Assembly: GCA_036172665.1 (NCBI GenBank)
Contig: CM069870.1
Span: 67,828,212 to 67,892,211 of the forward strand
Source of the DNA: Prosopocoilus inquinatus
Taxonomy: Eukaryota; Arthropoda; Insecta; Coleoptera; Lucanidae
Direction: 5' to 3'
Length of the DNA stretch: 64,000 nucleotides
A program made the translations under genes and the position numbers. Below, in pieces: positions 36,801-47,617 of the stretch. The first letter of the stretch is position 1. Each line of letters begins with the position of its first letter. Below the pieces are notes generated by a model. The model did no database searches, had not been told where the DNA came from, and saw nothing but the letters and a program-made list of their open reading frames with translations.

Positions 36801-39800
36801 TTAGTCTCGCGCGCCCAATCAGTTGCGCCCTATCGATCGTGACCTACTGGTCGCGCCCGTAACCGATAATACAACGTCTCTCTCTTCAATTGACTAGCCC
36901 TTGTTTTGAACAAGAAAACGAAAAAGAAAACTATTGCCTATTATCTCCTTTTATTTACCCTTTTACCTTCCTGTTTTTTTTTTTATTTTTCCCCCTTTAG
37001 CTACTCTTGCGCCGCGTATTCAACTTTTTCTTTTGGTTTATTTGTTGATCTGATTTTCTTTCTGCGTGGCCTTGCATTAGAAATTCATTGGATTTTAAGA
37101 TGAGCAAGACTACCTTCGAGAACCGAAATGCAAGAACGCAGAAGAGAGCGAGAAGATTTCTAAGAAATAAGAATTTTTTTTAATGAAAAAGAATAAGAAG
37201 AAGAGAAACTCAATTCAAAAAGATCGAAAAACCAGTCATCGTCGAAACTTTATTTCTGAAATGAACGAGAATCGAAAGAAAACAGAGAAGAAAGGCTTGT
37301 TTCCTTTTTGTTCCTCAATTAGCTAATCTTTTCTGTTTTTCTTGCCTATAACTCATCTTTTGTTTAGCTTTTTGCCTTTCCCGTGCTTCTATCTCGTTGG
37401 TTTTCGTTAATTTTCCTCGTTTTCATTTCTTATTTCTTCCTTTGTTGGACTTCTCTCTTTTTCTCGTTCCTCTATTTGCCTAATCTCTTGTTCTTATGTC
37501 AAAGTTTCATCTTCCTACATTCCATCATTTTAGCTGCAAGCTCTCCTTTGTATTCTTTGGGTCATTCCATCATTTTAGCTGCAAGCTCTCCTTTGTATTC
37601 CTTGGGTCATTCTACATTTCTTCTTCCCCCCCCCCTTTGCCAGGATTCCCTTCTACTGGTTCTTTCTTTTCTTCTTGCGTCAAACTTTCTTTTCCCTGCG
37701 TTCCACGATTTTAACTGCAAAGTGCATTCCGTGTTCCTTCCTTTTCTTGGCCCATTCTTCATTTTTCTTCCTTCCGCTGGATTCCCCTTCTTTTCGTTCC
37801 TCTATTTGCCTAAACTTATCTTCTTGCCTCAAACTTTTTTCTTTTTGCGATCCATCATTATAGTTGCAAGCTGGGCTGCGCGTTCCATCTTTTCTTTGGC
37901 CTATTCTTCTTCATTTTCCGGCAAACGTCTGATGCCTTGATAACATATTTTCTCACGAAGAGGCGTGCCATTTCTAAAGGGGCTCATGGACCAACGAAAG
38001 CCAATCCCATATGAAATTGCCATGGCCATATCCATTAGAATTATTGTCATTTATTTTTCTAAGGCTGGATTTGTTTTTATCTAAAGCAGGTCTCTGACAT
38101 TCTTAGTTTACGATTGTCATTTGTTCTCAGGTTTACGGCTGTCATTTCGTAGTTTCGATGTTCATTTGTTCGTTGTTTTTTTTTTTGTTTGTCATAAAGC
38201 GCAGTTTTCGTTTTGCTCTTATAGTTGACAATTTCCAATTGTTTCTTGAGGAGGAATTTGTTTATCTAAATTCTGTCACATTCTAATGTACGATTGTCAT
38301 TTGTTTCCAGGTTTACGGCCGTCATTTGTTCGCAGCTACCTGATTTTCATGTGTTCTCACGATTTTCATTTGTTTTAGAGTAATTTATTTATTTAAGCCG
38401 CACACATTCTAATTTTTATGATTGCTATTCATTCCCAGATTTACGATCGTAATTTGTTCGTCGCTTTACGATTGCCATTTTTTCATATAGCGCACGATTT
38501 TAATTTGTTCTTATAGTTCACGATTTTCGTTTGTTTTTTGAGGAGGAATTTTGTTATCTAAAACCTTTAAAAATTTGGGTTTACGCTTGTCATTTGTTCC
38601 CAGACTCACGATTACCATTTGAATGTGAAATAATTAAATAACAAAAATAAACACAAAAAATAAATGAGTAAGGAAAATCAAATGAAAAATCCATGAAAAT
38701 TTAATCAGAAGATTATATTTTAATTAATTTGAATAAAGGATCAAAATCAAAGGATTATGACCTGTTATGTTAATTAAATAAAAATTATAGGTATATATTA
38801 TTATGTTTTCATTTTCATTTGATGGTCGGCGCCCTAGCGTCTTCACACCCTAGTGTTTTCACGCCTTAGTGTCGGGCGCCCAATCAGTTGCGCCCTATCG
38901 GCCGTGGCCTACTGGTCGCGCCCTATTGTCCGACGAAGAGGATAAACAAACGTACAAAATCGAAACGTGAAGCATATGTTGAACAAAAAACAAAAGAGTT
39001 TCCTTGGGAATGTGAAAATAAATACAAAAAACAAGCGAGTAAGGAAAATCAAATGAAAAATCCATGAAAATTCAATCAAAAGATTATATTTTTATTAATT
39101 CGAACGAAAGAAAATCGATAATATCAAAGGATTATGACCTGTTATGTTAATTAAATAAAAATTATTTTATCTCTTCTTTATTGTTTCTCCTTCTTGTTCT
39201 TCGTTTACCATCCTGAGGTTATCTTCCTGATTTTAAATTTCTAGGACCAAAATGAAATACATAACACCAGAAGTGGAGCAAACCACGATCTTTCTATGGG
39301 GTATCGGAAAAAAAGAAATCAAGGAAACCAAAATGAAATAGGTGACGCTAAAGACAGGAGAAGCCAAGATCGCAAAGTAGAAGAAACCATGATCCAATGA
39401 CTTCCTTTACTTCCAGTATTTTAGATCCCAAAGCAGAAGAAACATGATCCCATGGCTTCCTCTACTTCTAATGTTGTCTATTTCAATTTTCTCTTTTATT
39501 GGCTATTCAAGTTTTTTTCCCTCCCGTGTTCTTCCTCTTCGCAATACATTCCACGGCTTCTTCTATTTATTCTCCACACCAGATTTGGATTTGATTTTGC
39601 TTTTCTGTCGACCTTTTACGTTGCTTTTTCTTTTCCGGCCATTCAAAATTTTCCATAAATTAAATTATCTTCAGAATTTCATTGCCAAGGTATCGAGTGA
39701 CTCTTGTCTTCAATTGATGCCAAAAATCCAAGAAGATTGCGGCTGACTGTTTAAAGGAACCCGTCTTTCGTTTTAAAAATATTTTTCCCTTTCTTCTTCT

Positions 39801-42800
39801 TGGGAAGAAATTGTTAATTGCGACGGAATCAAACAATTTAAGAGTTTGTTTGCCTAGCCTGACGATTTTTGAAACTCTAAGAATTAATCAAACTTCACTT
39901 CCTATCTTTTTTCACTTCAATAATTACATCGCCCAGCCAAATCGAAATTAAATTTCTTTCGTTATGACGCAAAGCCCTTTTATCTTCCCAGCTGCAGAGT
40001 GCTCCCTTTTTTTTGGGGGGCGAAAAACTTGATCGTATTACGTCCAGAGCAATTCTCTCTAATTTCCTGTCGCTTTTACGATGACGCAAGAAATTAAAGA
40101 GTTTTTGACGAAATCCCACCTCGTCAATTCGATGCAGGAATGCGCTTTCGATTTTCCACTTCGGCGACTTCCAAGACGAAGAAGTAATTAAAGCCTTTCG
40201 TTAGTTGCCTCGATTCAATTTTAACGCCTTAAATGTCAAGCGAAATTACGCCACTGAAAAGAAAAAAAAAAACAAATCCCTCACTTAAGTATGCTTTCCT
40301 TCTTTTTACCAGAACACTTCCTTTAATCGTTTAAAGTATAAATTAAAAAGAGGCAAAGCAGACTTGGGAAACGACCCCGTCCCCCATGACATTAATTGCA
40401 CGCTAATTAAAATACTCGCTTTCTTTTTCAGGAACTACCTGAATTTCATCATTGAAGAACTGAAAGATCCAGTTAGGTATTACTATTCCTTAATTTCACG
40501 CTGAAACGTAAGAGTTGCCGCAAGGCAACTGACCCCCCAAGGGCGTTTCTGTAATTGGCACTGACCATCTAACGTTTGATTGCAGAAATCTTCCTCTGGC
40601 AATCGCGTTCTCGTGCACTTTGGTGACGGTGGTGTACGTCTTGACGAACGTCGCCTTTTACACGACTTTATCTCCGGCGGAGGTCTTGGGCTCGGAGGCG
40701 GTCGCCGTCTCTTTCGCCAATCGACTCTTCGGGTCCTTGGCGTGGTGCATTCCCGTTTTTGTGGCCCTCTCCACGTTTGGGGCCGTTAATGGAATTTTAC
40801 TTACCTCGTCCAGGCTCTTTTATACTGGGGCACTCCACGGACAGATGCCGGAAATTCTGACCATGATACAAGCCAAGAGGTTAACACCTACACCAGCAGT
40901 TTTAATTATGGTAAGTATAAGAATAATCGATTTTGATTTCGTTTCTATTGGAATTTAGTTTGACGGAATAAATTTCAATAAAAGTCGGAACAAAGTTATT
41001 TGGGGTGTCCTAAATAGCGTTTAGAGACGCCGTTGTAGATGCTACCAATAAGGCAACTTAATTCACAATATGCCAATATGTTATTTGGGTTGCTTATACA
41101 TCTAATAGCTGAATTATATTACAATCGCAAAACTATCTATCCAATTTGTTCAGACAATCTATTTGGATAAATAGGGAACATATCTTCGCGTTAGCTTTGC
41201 TACTTTTACGTCAGCAAACGTCTCATGCTTAATGGAAGAGCTTCAAAAACGCCTCAATTATATTATATTATATGCGGGGTAACCATCTTAAATCGCAAAT
41301 GGGCAGGCAACCCATCAATCAAATCAGAAATAACTTCCAGTTGTTATGGCGTACTTAAAGCCACTAAAGTAAGATGGGTTGCCTAGCTCCAGTTTTCAAG
41401 GCATAAAGAGAAAGATTTTTAATTTGTTGCCATAAAGTGCGATATAAGTTTTGACTAATTAAACGTATCAGTTTTTTTTTCATTTGTATACAATATTTAC
41501 ATTGTATGTTCAAAGTAAAAAAACTCACGGTATATGTACAGTCGCGAGTATTAAATTTTGGTCGTCACTGTCACAATTTATTGCTTGCGACTGTATATAC
41601 AGGCTGACTACGCGAGAATATCCACCCCTTCAAGTTTTTTTTTTATCAGAAAGAAACTTTTCATACAAAACTTATAGAGACTGATTAAAAGCTTTTACGG
41701 ATGTTTACCGAATAACAAATACACATCGAATAACCGAGATATAAACTGACATTTTATTTTCTGAAGTGGTATATCTGTAAACATTTGGATCCCAAATTAA
41801 ATTCTAAATTTTTATTTCCCTAAATAATTTTTAAATAAAACGAAAAGTTTTCGAGACATTCGTATTTAATAGGATAAGTTCTGACACGTGCGTATAAAGC
41901 AGAGGTTCTTTTTAAACCATCAACCCTTACAAAAAAATAAAAATTTCCGTTGACTCCAGATTTAAATATTAAAAAAAAAATAGCAAGTGTAGATATAATA
42001 TAAAATTTTGTTCAATCGTGACAATTTATTATTCTATTTGTCTTTATTTTATTTTATTTTTTTAGTAATACTATCATCTTTTTTCTTTTCTTGATTCGAT
42101 TTCAGTTTGATTCTCTTTTAATCAAACTCAATTAAAAATTCGTCAGTGTCAATATCAATTTGATTGTATGTTAACTTTATAGAATTTTTCTTTTGATCTC
42201 ATCTTCGTCAACGATCATCTTTTTTTAATTCCTTATTCGAATTTATTTCATTTAATTTTCATTATGAATAACTGATCGAGTTTTGTTTTTTTTATATATA
42301 TATGTTATTCGTTTTGTTTTTACTTTTTAACTACCATTTACCATTATTTTTTCGCTGATTTCTTTTAGTTTTCGTTTATTGAGTGTGAATTTATTTTACA
42401 CTTTAATCCCGTTGATTTTATTTTGTCTTTTATTCGATTTGACTTTGTTTTGTTTTTAAATTATTCACTGATCGCCCTGTTTCGTTAAAATTTACAGATT
42501 ATTCTTTGGATCGTGACAAAATTTGTCAATTTTTAAATCAATTTGACTTATTGCTAGTTTTAATTTTAGTTTTGATCCTAACTTCATCATCAGCTTTTAT
42601 TTTTATACAATCCTCATTTGATTCTATTTTTATTTACCTTTGAATATAGTCAATTGACGGACCTTTGTTTTTTTTTTAATCAAATTCATTTTTTACTTTT
42701 AAATTAACAACTAACCATATTGCTTTTTGTTTTCTCTAAGGTTTGATTTTATTTGATATCACTTTTGGTTTTCTTAGTTATCAATTGAACGTCTTTTGTT

Positions 42801-45800
42801 TTTTACACGATTTAAGATTATTTTATTTTATATTTTAATTCCCGATTGATGATCGTCATTTTTGGTGAATTTATTTTATTTATTTTTTAATTATTAAATT
42901 GATTGTTCTGATGAAAGTCAGTTTATGTCGATTTGACTTAATGAGTTCCACACAGTTTTTTATTATTGTCCAGTCTTGTTTGACGATCGTCTTTTGTTTT
43001 TGTTTTATTCGATTTTATTCGTATTTTAGGAGTGTTTTGATTTTGTTAATCAATTGGACGTCTTTTTTTTCTCTTTTATTCGAGCTAATTCAAATTCACT
43101 TATTATTACATGTAAAATTGTTACTTTTTTTATAAACTATTCAGCAAGACCTTTAATAGAGAAGACACAACAACTCCGGCCTGAACTAAAAGACCCCTAA
43201 CGGACCCATAATAAAGGTTCATCGATCCCTTTCAAGTCTTCATCGACCTCCAAGGGGTCGATACAGGTCCCGTTGAAAATGTTGAATAATCGTCTCTTAG
43301 ACAAAATGTAAGGTTTTAATTAAAAGAAGTTTTTAAAAAAGAAGAAAAAGAGAGGCGATTACTATTTCAAATTTCAAATAAGTATGAAAATACCAAGTGT
43401 TCCGTTTAAAAAATTGAAATTTCAGCTTATATCTCAGTTATGCGACGTTCGCCTGTTTTCCTGTAAACATCAGCAAAAACTTTGATTCATTCTATATAAG
43501 TTTTATGATAAAGACTTCTTTCTAAAATCAAAAATAAAGAAGTTAAAAGGAGTTCTCGCGTAATTACACTGTATCATTTCTTGTAAAAAAAAAAAACAAG
43601 ATAATGAATTAGTTGCAATTTGCGTTCAATTTTTTTATATTTATTTTGCTGCGCCCCCCTTTGAAGACTTATGCGCCCACCACAGGGGTGTGCGCCCCAC
43701 AGTTTGGGAAACGCTGCGTTAACCTGTTCCGTATACTAATACGTTAATGAGAATTTCATCAAAAACAGAAGCGGTGACGGAATACATCCTTGGCACATAC
43801 CTGTCCAATTGTAAAGGTTTCTTATGTGAAACCCCGCCCTTGCAGTCTTGTTAGCTTTCATTTGTCATATGTATGTAGGTATTACGGTATAATAAACTGT
43901 CTCTATTGCCCTTTATTGTAAAGATAAAAATAAGTTTGCAAGTAGTCTTGCACTTCAGTCGGAAATTACAAAAATACCCTTAAAGGATTTACTCGTACAT
44001 AAACGAAGAAGCGAGCAAACCACGTCTATTAAGCTAGCCCCCCCACCAACGGAAAAAAGGTTTTTATTTTTTTTTAAATAAGGTGCTAATTAGGTGCTAA
44101 GAAGGTGCTTATTTGAAAAATTTAGTGCTCGAACCGTTTGGCAGAAAAAAATTTTATTTTTGGGTGGGGCTAGCTTAACGTTAAGATAGCCCCCTCCAAC
44201 AAAAAAAAACAAAATTAATGCATAAACAAAAAAAAACAATAACAGTAGATGAACAGATAAAACAGCGACATCTTACTATCGCTTTTTGACCTGACATTGC
44301 AGTAGGATCTTCAATTTGTCTATCCTACTGCAATGTCAGGTCAAAAAGCGATAGTAAGATGTCGCTGTTTTATCTGTTCATCATTCTTACATCGCAATTC
44401 CGAATAAATTGGGCAAGTCGTTTTTGGTCTGCGGTGGGAATGTCGAGCTACGTCTCTGCTGAAGAAGCCCCAAGCAGGGCTGAAACAGCTGTCCAGAGGC
44501 TGCTCGAGGTTTTCACTGCAATCAAAAACGATTTGCACAAAATTTTTCTAAAAACAGTAGAATTAGGTGCTAATTAGGTGCTCTAAGAAATGATGAAAAT
44601 ATTTCCAAAATATGCATATTAAAGAACTTAGAATTAGATGCCAATCGAACGGACGGCACGCGAGGTCAGAACACGAGAGAATTTACCTTACAAAATTAGG
44701 TGCTCCGGCGAATTTGGTCTTAAAATGTTTCTTTTTTAATATCAGTTAAAGCTACATAGTCCCCGAATTAGGTGCTCGTTGTTTTTGACAAGAATTCGTA
44801 CTTCGTCGCTCGCGCGGTCAACTTACATGAGAGAAGTCTCCTTAAAAAATTAGGTGCTCTGGCGAATTTGGTCTTAAAATGTTTCTTTTATTATTATTTA
44901 GGCGGCGTTCGCACGAGCGTTTTGTAAAACTTTCAAACGCTCGCTTATTTCATGTCATGAATAGAACTTATCGGTTTCAAAATGTAAATGCGTTCGCACT
45001 AAAGCGCTTTTTTGACCACCGCTGCAGTGTGAACACAATTATTAAATCTGGTATGTTCTATTCACGGCGTTAGAAAAAACGAGCGCTTGAACGTTTTCGA
45101 AAACGCTCGTGCTAACGCAGCCTTACAGTTACATAGGGTAAAGTTGGAACATATGCCACACCTAAGTAAGAATCGATGAAGAAATGTTAATCTAAGTAGG
45201 TAAATATCGAAATTTTGTAGGCGAGTGATTTACTTTCCCTTTTCGAAAAATCTGTTCAAAATATTGCTCGATAGCAACAATAAATAATAAAATAAATGCT
45301 TCTAAAACTTTATCTGCAATTGGCCATATATCCCACACTGTATTGGATTTATGCCCCATACGTATGGTATATATGCCCCATTAATATTTTATTGGAATAA
45401 TTGGCCCAGTATTGTATATATTTAAATGAAATACAATTATTTTTTAACAAAAAAATAAAACTAAACAAAAATCATTCACTGGGTAATATTTGTGCTGTAA
45501 ATATGTTTTCAATGTGAATTTAATAGTTACCGCTTCATAACTTTCTTTCTTATTTATTTCGCATCCATATAAACTGTATCCATGATTTGAGTTCACAATA
45601 GGAAAAACATTTTTAGTTTTGAGTTTTAGAAGAAAAAAATCACACTTTATAAAAGGTTTGCCAATAACAACAGGTATAGTATGCCATAAATCCCTTTTAG
45701 ATGAGATAAACGTCCCAGCTAAAATTTCCGTTATTATGTGTCCAAGTTACAATTTCAGGATCAGAAGTGCTGGTTAGAACATTTAACTGGTAGAATATGT

Positions 45801-47078
45801 TAAAACAATTAGCTTAGTAACAATGCCCTAGATCTGAAAGCTTATTTATAACAATCAAATTCCGCCATTTTCAATAGAAATCGAAAGCCTTTTCTTTTAA
45901 AATGAAATTATAGTAATAATAAAAGATACAAACCTATTGCTTCTTATTGATTTTAGTTTACTATTAGTTTAGTTTAACATATTAGTCGAATTATGTCGTC
46001 AATTGCAGTCAGATTTCATAACATTACAAAGTGGCATATATCCCACAGGGGCATATATCCCAATTTTACCCTAGTCCCCGAATTAGATGAAAGTAATATT
46101 TTATTAATTTCTTGTTTTATTCTAATGAAATTGAAATGTAATGCAAAAGCTTGTAGCTTTAACTGATATTAAAAAAGAATCATTTTAAGACCAAATTTGC
46201 CGGAGCACCTAATTTTGTAAAGTAAATTCTCTCGTGTTCTGACCTCACGTGCCGTCCGCTCGATTGGCATCTAATTCTAAGTTCCCTAATATACATATTT
46301 TGGAAATATTTTCATCATTTCTTAGAGCACCTAATTAGCACCTAATTCTACTGTTATTGTTTTTTTTTTGTTTATGCATTAATTTTGTTTTTTTGTTGGA
46401 GGGGGCTACCTTAACGTTAAGGTAGCCCCACCCAAAAAAAAAAATTTTTTTCTGCCAAACGGTTCGAGCACTAAATTGTTCAATTAAGCACCTTATTAGC
46501 ACCTAATTAGCACCTTATTTAGAAAAAAATAAAAACCTTTTTTCCGTTGGCGTGGGGGGGGGGGCAGCTTAATAGACGTGAGCAAACCTTCTCCTAACAT
46601 TTGCTTACGTGTTGCAGGCCGTGCTTTCAATGCTGTACTTAACCGTGTCGGACATATTCGCCCTCATCAACTATGTCGGGTTTGCGACTTGGGTAAGCTT
46701 TAAGTCTAAAATCCTGCAGTCATTTATTACTATTATTATTATTATTTTAAATTTTAGTTAAGCATTGGCGTCTCCGTGCTCTGTCTCCCTTGGCTGAGGT
46801 GGACGCAACCCGATCTAGAGAGACCCATCAAGGTCAACCTAATTTGGCCCATCCTGTATCTGCTCGCGACGGTTTTCGTGACGGCGGTCCCGATGATAGC
46901 CAGCCCAGTAGAAACGGGGATCGGTCTCCTCATGATCCTCACGGCCATCCCCGTCTACGCCGTCTTCATAATGTGGAAGGAAAAACCGGCGTGGTTCCAG
47001 AAGGGGACTGCTGGGGCCACCGTGACGCTCCAGCGCCTCCTCGTCGTCGTTGGCAAGGCGAAGACGGCGAAATTGTGA
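30632..47078 (+). CDS. SLC7-family (LAT-type) amino-acid transporter light chain, 3' seven exons
   Basis: This gene encodes the light (catalytic) subunit of a heteromeric amino-acid exchanger of the plasma membrane. Exons are 30632-30878, 33763-33888, 34126-34219, 40432-40476, 40586-40910, 46618-46692 and 46758-47078. All have GT..AG borders and compatible phases, and they join into 410 residues plus TGA. The match to human LAT1/LAT2 and insect LAT-like proteins is clear throughout: [18 protein letters not shown] near the start, the [16 protein letters not shown] core (residues ~146-161), [12 protein letters not shown], and ERPIKVNL (~325-332). Cys67 in FFPAC sits where LATs form the disulfide to the SLC3A2/CD98hc heavy chain. 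Human LAT1 is about 507 residues, so roughly the first 95 (cytoplasmic N-terminus, TM1-2) are missing. I searched for the GSIIGSGIF-type exon upstream and did not find it. Among Drosophila light chains it most resembles the CG1607/minidiscs type from memory, so substrate preference is left open. Confidence 0.95.
30989..33534. mobile_element. 2.5-kb hAT element with exact 8-bp target duplication, in a transporter intron
   Basis: CTTCCCGG occurs at 30981-30988 and 33535-33542. The ends CAGTGGCGTAACC and CTACGCCACTG are inverted and match the common hAT terminus CAGTGGCGTAR. The interior is A-rich, with a piece of the GGTCGATG/GATCAAT-type repeat, and has no intact transposase. Without it the intron would be about 330 bp. 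Confidence 0.85.
33763..33888 (+). CDS. SLC7 transporter exon b
   Basis: The acceptor is a T-run followed by cag and the donor is gtacgt. The exon encodes residues 83-125 ([20 protein letters not shown] and a following hydrophobic helix [15 protein letters not shown]). The VNCY and RVQD motifs match LAT family TM4-TM5. The exon ends in phase 1 within a Gly codon. Confidence 0.95.
34126..34219 (+). CDS. SLC7 transporter exon c
   Basis: The acceptor is tgcag and the donor is gtgaga. The exon encodes residues 125-156, ending [12 protein letters not shown], the conserved TM6 segment involved in substrate binding in LATs. The preceding intron is short (237 bp). The next intron is 6.2 kb and repeat-filled. 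Confidence 0.95.
34985..39180. repeat. GCGCCCTAGTG-phrase tandem array and T/C-rich tract in transporter intron
   Basis: A ~507-bp unit starts near 35740, 36247 and 36759, and again near 38823. Each begins with short phrases on the theme GGCGCCCTAGTGT, TTGCGCCCTATCG and TGGTCGCGCCC, followed by A-rich DNA. Between the third and fourth copies are a pyrimidine-rich tract (37300-37950, with a 45-bp exact-type duplication at 37518/37563) and recurring GATTGTCATTTGTTC phrases (38050-38620). A looser GCGC-rich stretch lies at 34985-35110. Confidence 0.8.
40432..40476 (+). CDS. SLC7 transporter exon d (45-bp micro-exon)
   Basis: This is a very small exon encoding [15 protein letters not shown] (residues 157-171). 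It completes the Trp codon of the previous exon and leaves two bases of an Arg codon. The acceptor is ttcag and the donor is gtatta. It is easily missed by gene finders, but the sequence NYLNF-EEL-DP is diagnostic of LAT light chains and both phases fit. Confidence 0.93.
40586..40910 (+). CDS. SLC7 transporter exon e
   Basis: The acceptor is tgcag and the donor is gtaagt. The exon encodes residues 171-279, covering [19 protein letters not shown], the SEAVAVSFA motif, [17 protein letters not shown], the QMPEILTMI loop and TPTPAVLIM, i.e. TM7 to TM9. It is separated from the micro-exon by 109 bp and ends in phase 0. Confidence 0.96.
41539..41593. mobile_element. 55-bp TA-flanked hairpin MITE
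   Basis: Begins CAGTCGCGAGTATTAAATT and ends with its imperfect reverse complement, with TA on each side. Its ends resemble those of the MITE at 47618-47723. Confidence 0.6.
41607..43566. mobile_element. long-inverted-repeat element, copy B
   Basis: The ends TACGCGAGAATATCCACCCC and ..GGAGTTCTCGCGTA mirror each other and match copy A at 18780-21910, including the GACTGATT..AAGCTTTTACGGATGTTTACC type subterminal stretch. The interior is T-rich, i.e. copy A's interior in inverted orientation. No transposase frame. Confidence 0.7.
44249..44552 (+). mobile_element. 304-bp hammerhead-bearing retroelement with 8-bp target duplication
   Basis: Flanked by AACAGTAG at 44241-44248 and 44553-44560. 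The opposite arm of the host foldback element preserves the uninterrupted target (AACAATAACAGTAGAATTAG). The first 133 bp are a perfect inverted duplication: 60-bp arms 44249-44308 and 44322-44381 around a 13-base loop. Then come the ribozyme and a tail ending TTTGCACAAAATTTTTCTA. Confidence 0.9.
44452..44500 (+). ncRNA. hammerhead ribozyme motif, type I, perfect core
   Basis: Stem I GTCTCTG (44452-44458), core CTGAAGA (44459-44465), stem II AGCCC/GGGCT with loop CAAGCA, core GAAA (44482-44485), a 2-bp stem III over loop AGCT, cleavage after C44493 (triplet GTC), stem I CAGAGGC (44494-44500). Stem I forms 7 pairs including one G-U. Every invariant nucleotide is present. The stem III region ACAGCTGT is self-complementary, so two transcripts could form a longer shared stem. 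Confidence 0.9.
44901..45122. mobile_element. 222-bp MITE with TTA target duplication
   Basis: Left end GGCGGCGTTCGCACGAGCGT and right end inverted (GGCTGCGTTAGCACGAGCGT), arms of about 45 bp, flanked by TTA at 44898-44900 and 45123-45125. PIF/Harbinger-like. Confidence 0.8.
45136..46071. mobile_element. 936-bp TA-flanked element
   Basis: Ends GGGTAAAGTTGGAACATATG and the inverted GGGTAAAATTGGGATATATG, flanked by TA, with several subterminal CATATATCCCAC/TATGCCCC phrases. The host foldback repeats show the uninterrupted site ACATAGTCCCCGAATTAG. Probably a non-autonomous Tc1/mariner-type element. No transposase frame. Confidence 0.75.
46618..46692 (+). CDS. SLC7 transporter exon f
   Basis: The acceptor is ttgcag and the donor is gtaagc. 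The exon is 25 codons, [20 protein letters not shown] then GFATW, matching LAT TM9-TM10. It lies only 37 bp downstream of the end of a 2.56-kb foldback transposon, so its polypyrimidine/branch region is almost all that is left of the original flank. Confidence 0.95.
46758..47078 (+). CDS. SLC7 transporter terminal exon
   Basis: The acceptor is a T-rich tract ending in tttag. The exon encodes residues 305-410 with [18 protein letters not shown], two hydrophobic helices (TM11-12), [16 protein letters not shown] and a basic C-terminus, ending in TGA at 47076. The only intron before it is 65 bp. Confidence 0.96.
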   Translation, partial: LSIGVSVLCLPWLRWTQPDLERPIKVNLIWPILYLLATVFVTAVPMIASPVETGIGLLMILTAIPVYAVFIMWKEKPAWFQKGTAGATVTLQRLLVVVGKAKTAKL

Positions 47079-47396
47079 ATCTGATTTTGTTGTTGTTGTT
47101 GTACAGTCTTTTGTATAAGTTTTCGTTTGGGCGGGGGCCGGCAGGGAAATGATGTTTTACTGTTGATGATATTGGTGGTAACGGCTGTGACTACGTCGGT
47201 GTTTGGTGGCGCCCCCCTCCTCTCGGAAACGATGGTTGTAGACGACAGTATTACTCTCCCAAAAAAACAAAATAATAATTTGCTTGTTATCATTCCAGTA
47301 TTAAATAATTGTGCAGGAAGAGGGGGGCGCTTCGACTTCTTGCGGAATTCGCCAGAAACTCGTACAAAAGACCTGTAGCTTCAAGCCTACGTCGAC

Positions 47397-47402
47397 AATA
47401 AA
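47397..47402 (+). terminator. candidate polyadenylation signal of the SLC7 transporter gene
   Basis: AATAAA lies 319 bp past the transporter stop codon, in the 3' flank and before the opposing NAGK gene. It is the first canonical hexamer I noticed after the stop on this strand. Transcript evidence would be needed to confirm use. Confidence 0.5.
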
Positions 47403-47617
47403 ATATCACCTTTGTATAGAATGTGTTACAAAGTACAGACTCCGTTATGAGGAATGAAGTTGTTGGTTTTTTTTTTTTGGTAATGCAACAGGAGGAAAAA
47501 TTATCAAATTAAATTAAAAAAAAAAGAGTGACCGTCTCGTTTTTTCTTTCATCAAAGTATCAAACAGGCACAAGTTTTATTTTATTTATCAAAAAATTTC
47601 TGCATACACCAAATGTA

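Larger units (their letters stand above)
44021..46580. mobile_element. 2.56-kb foldback element just upstream of a transporter exon
   Basis: Ends CACGTCTATTAAGCT and AGCTTAATAGACGTG are inverted and flanked by AGCAAAC on both sides. Inverted arms of several hundred bp share many AATTAGGTGCT phrases and CTTAACGTTAAG palindromes. Three later insertions sit inside: a ribozyme retroelement (44249-44552), a MITE (44901-45122) and a TA-flanked element (45136-46071). No coding region. Confidence 0.85.

Noticed and set aside
37383..37940. 185-codon plus-strand open frame
   Set aside because: Pyrimidine-rich DNA with an internal 45-bp duplication. The composition explains the lack of stops and no family was recognised.
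47127..47378. Open frames in the transporter 3' flank
   Set aside because: They lie in the 3' UTR after a well-supported stop codon and show no family similarity.
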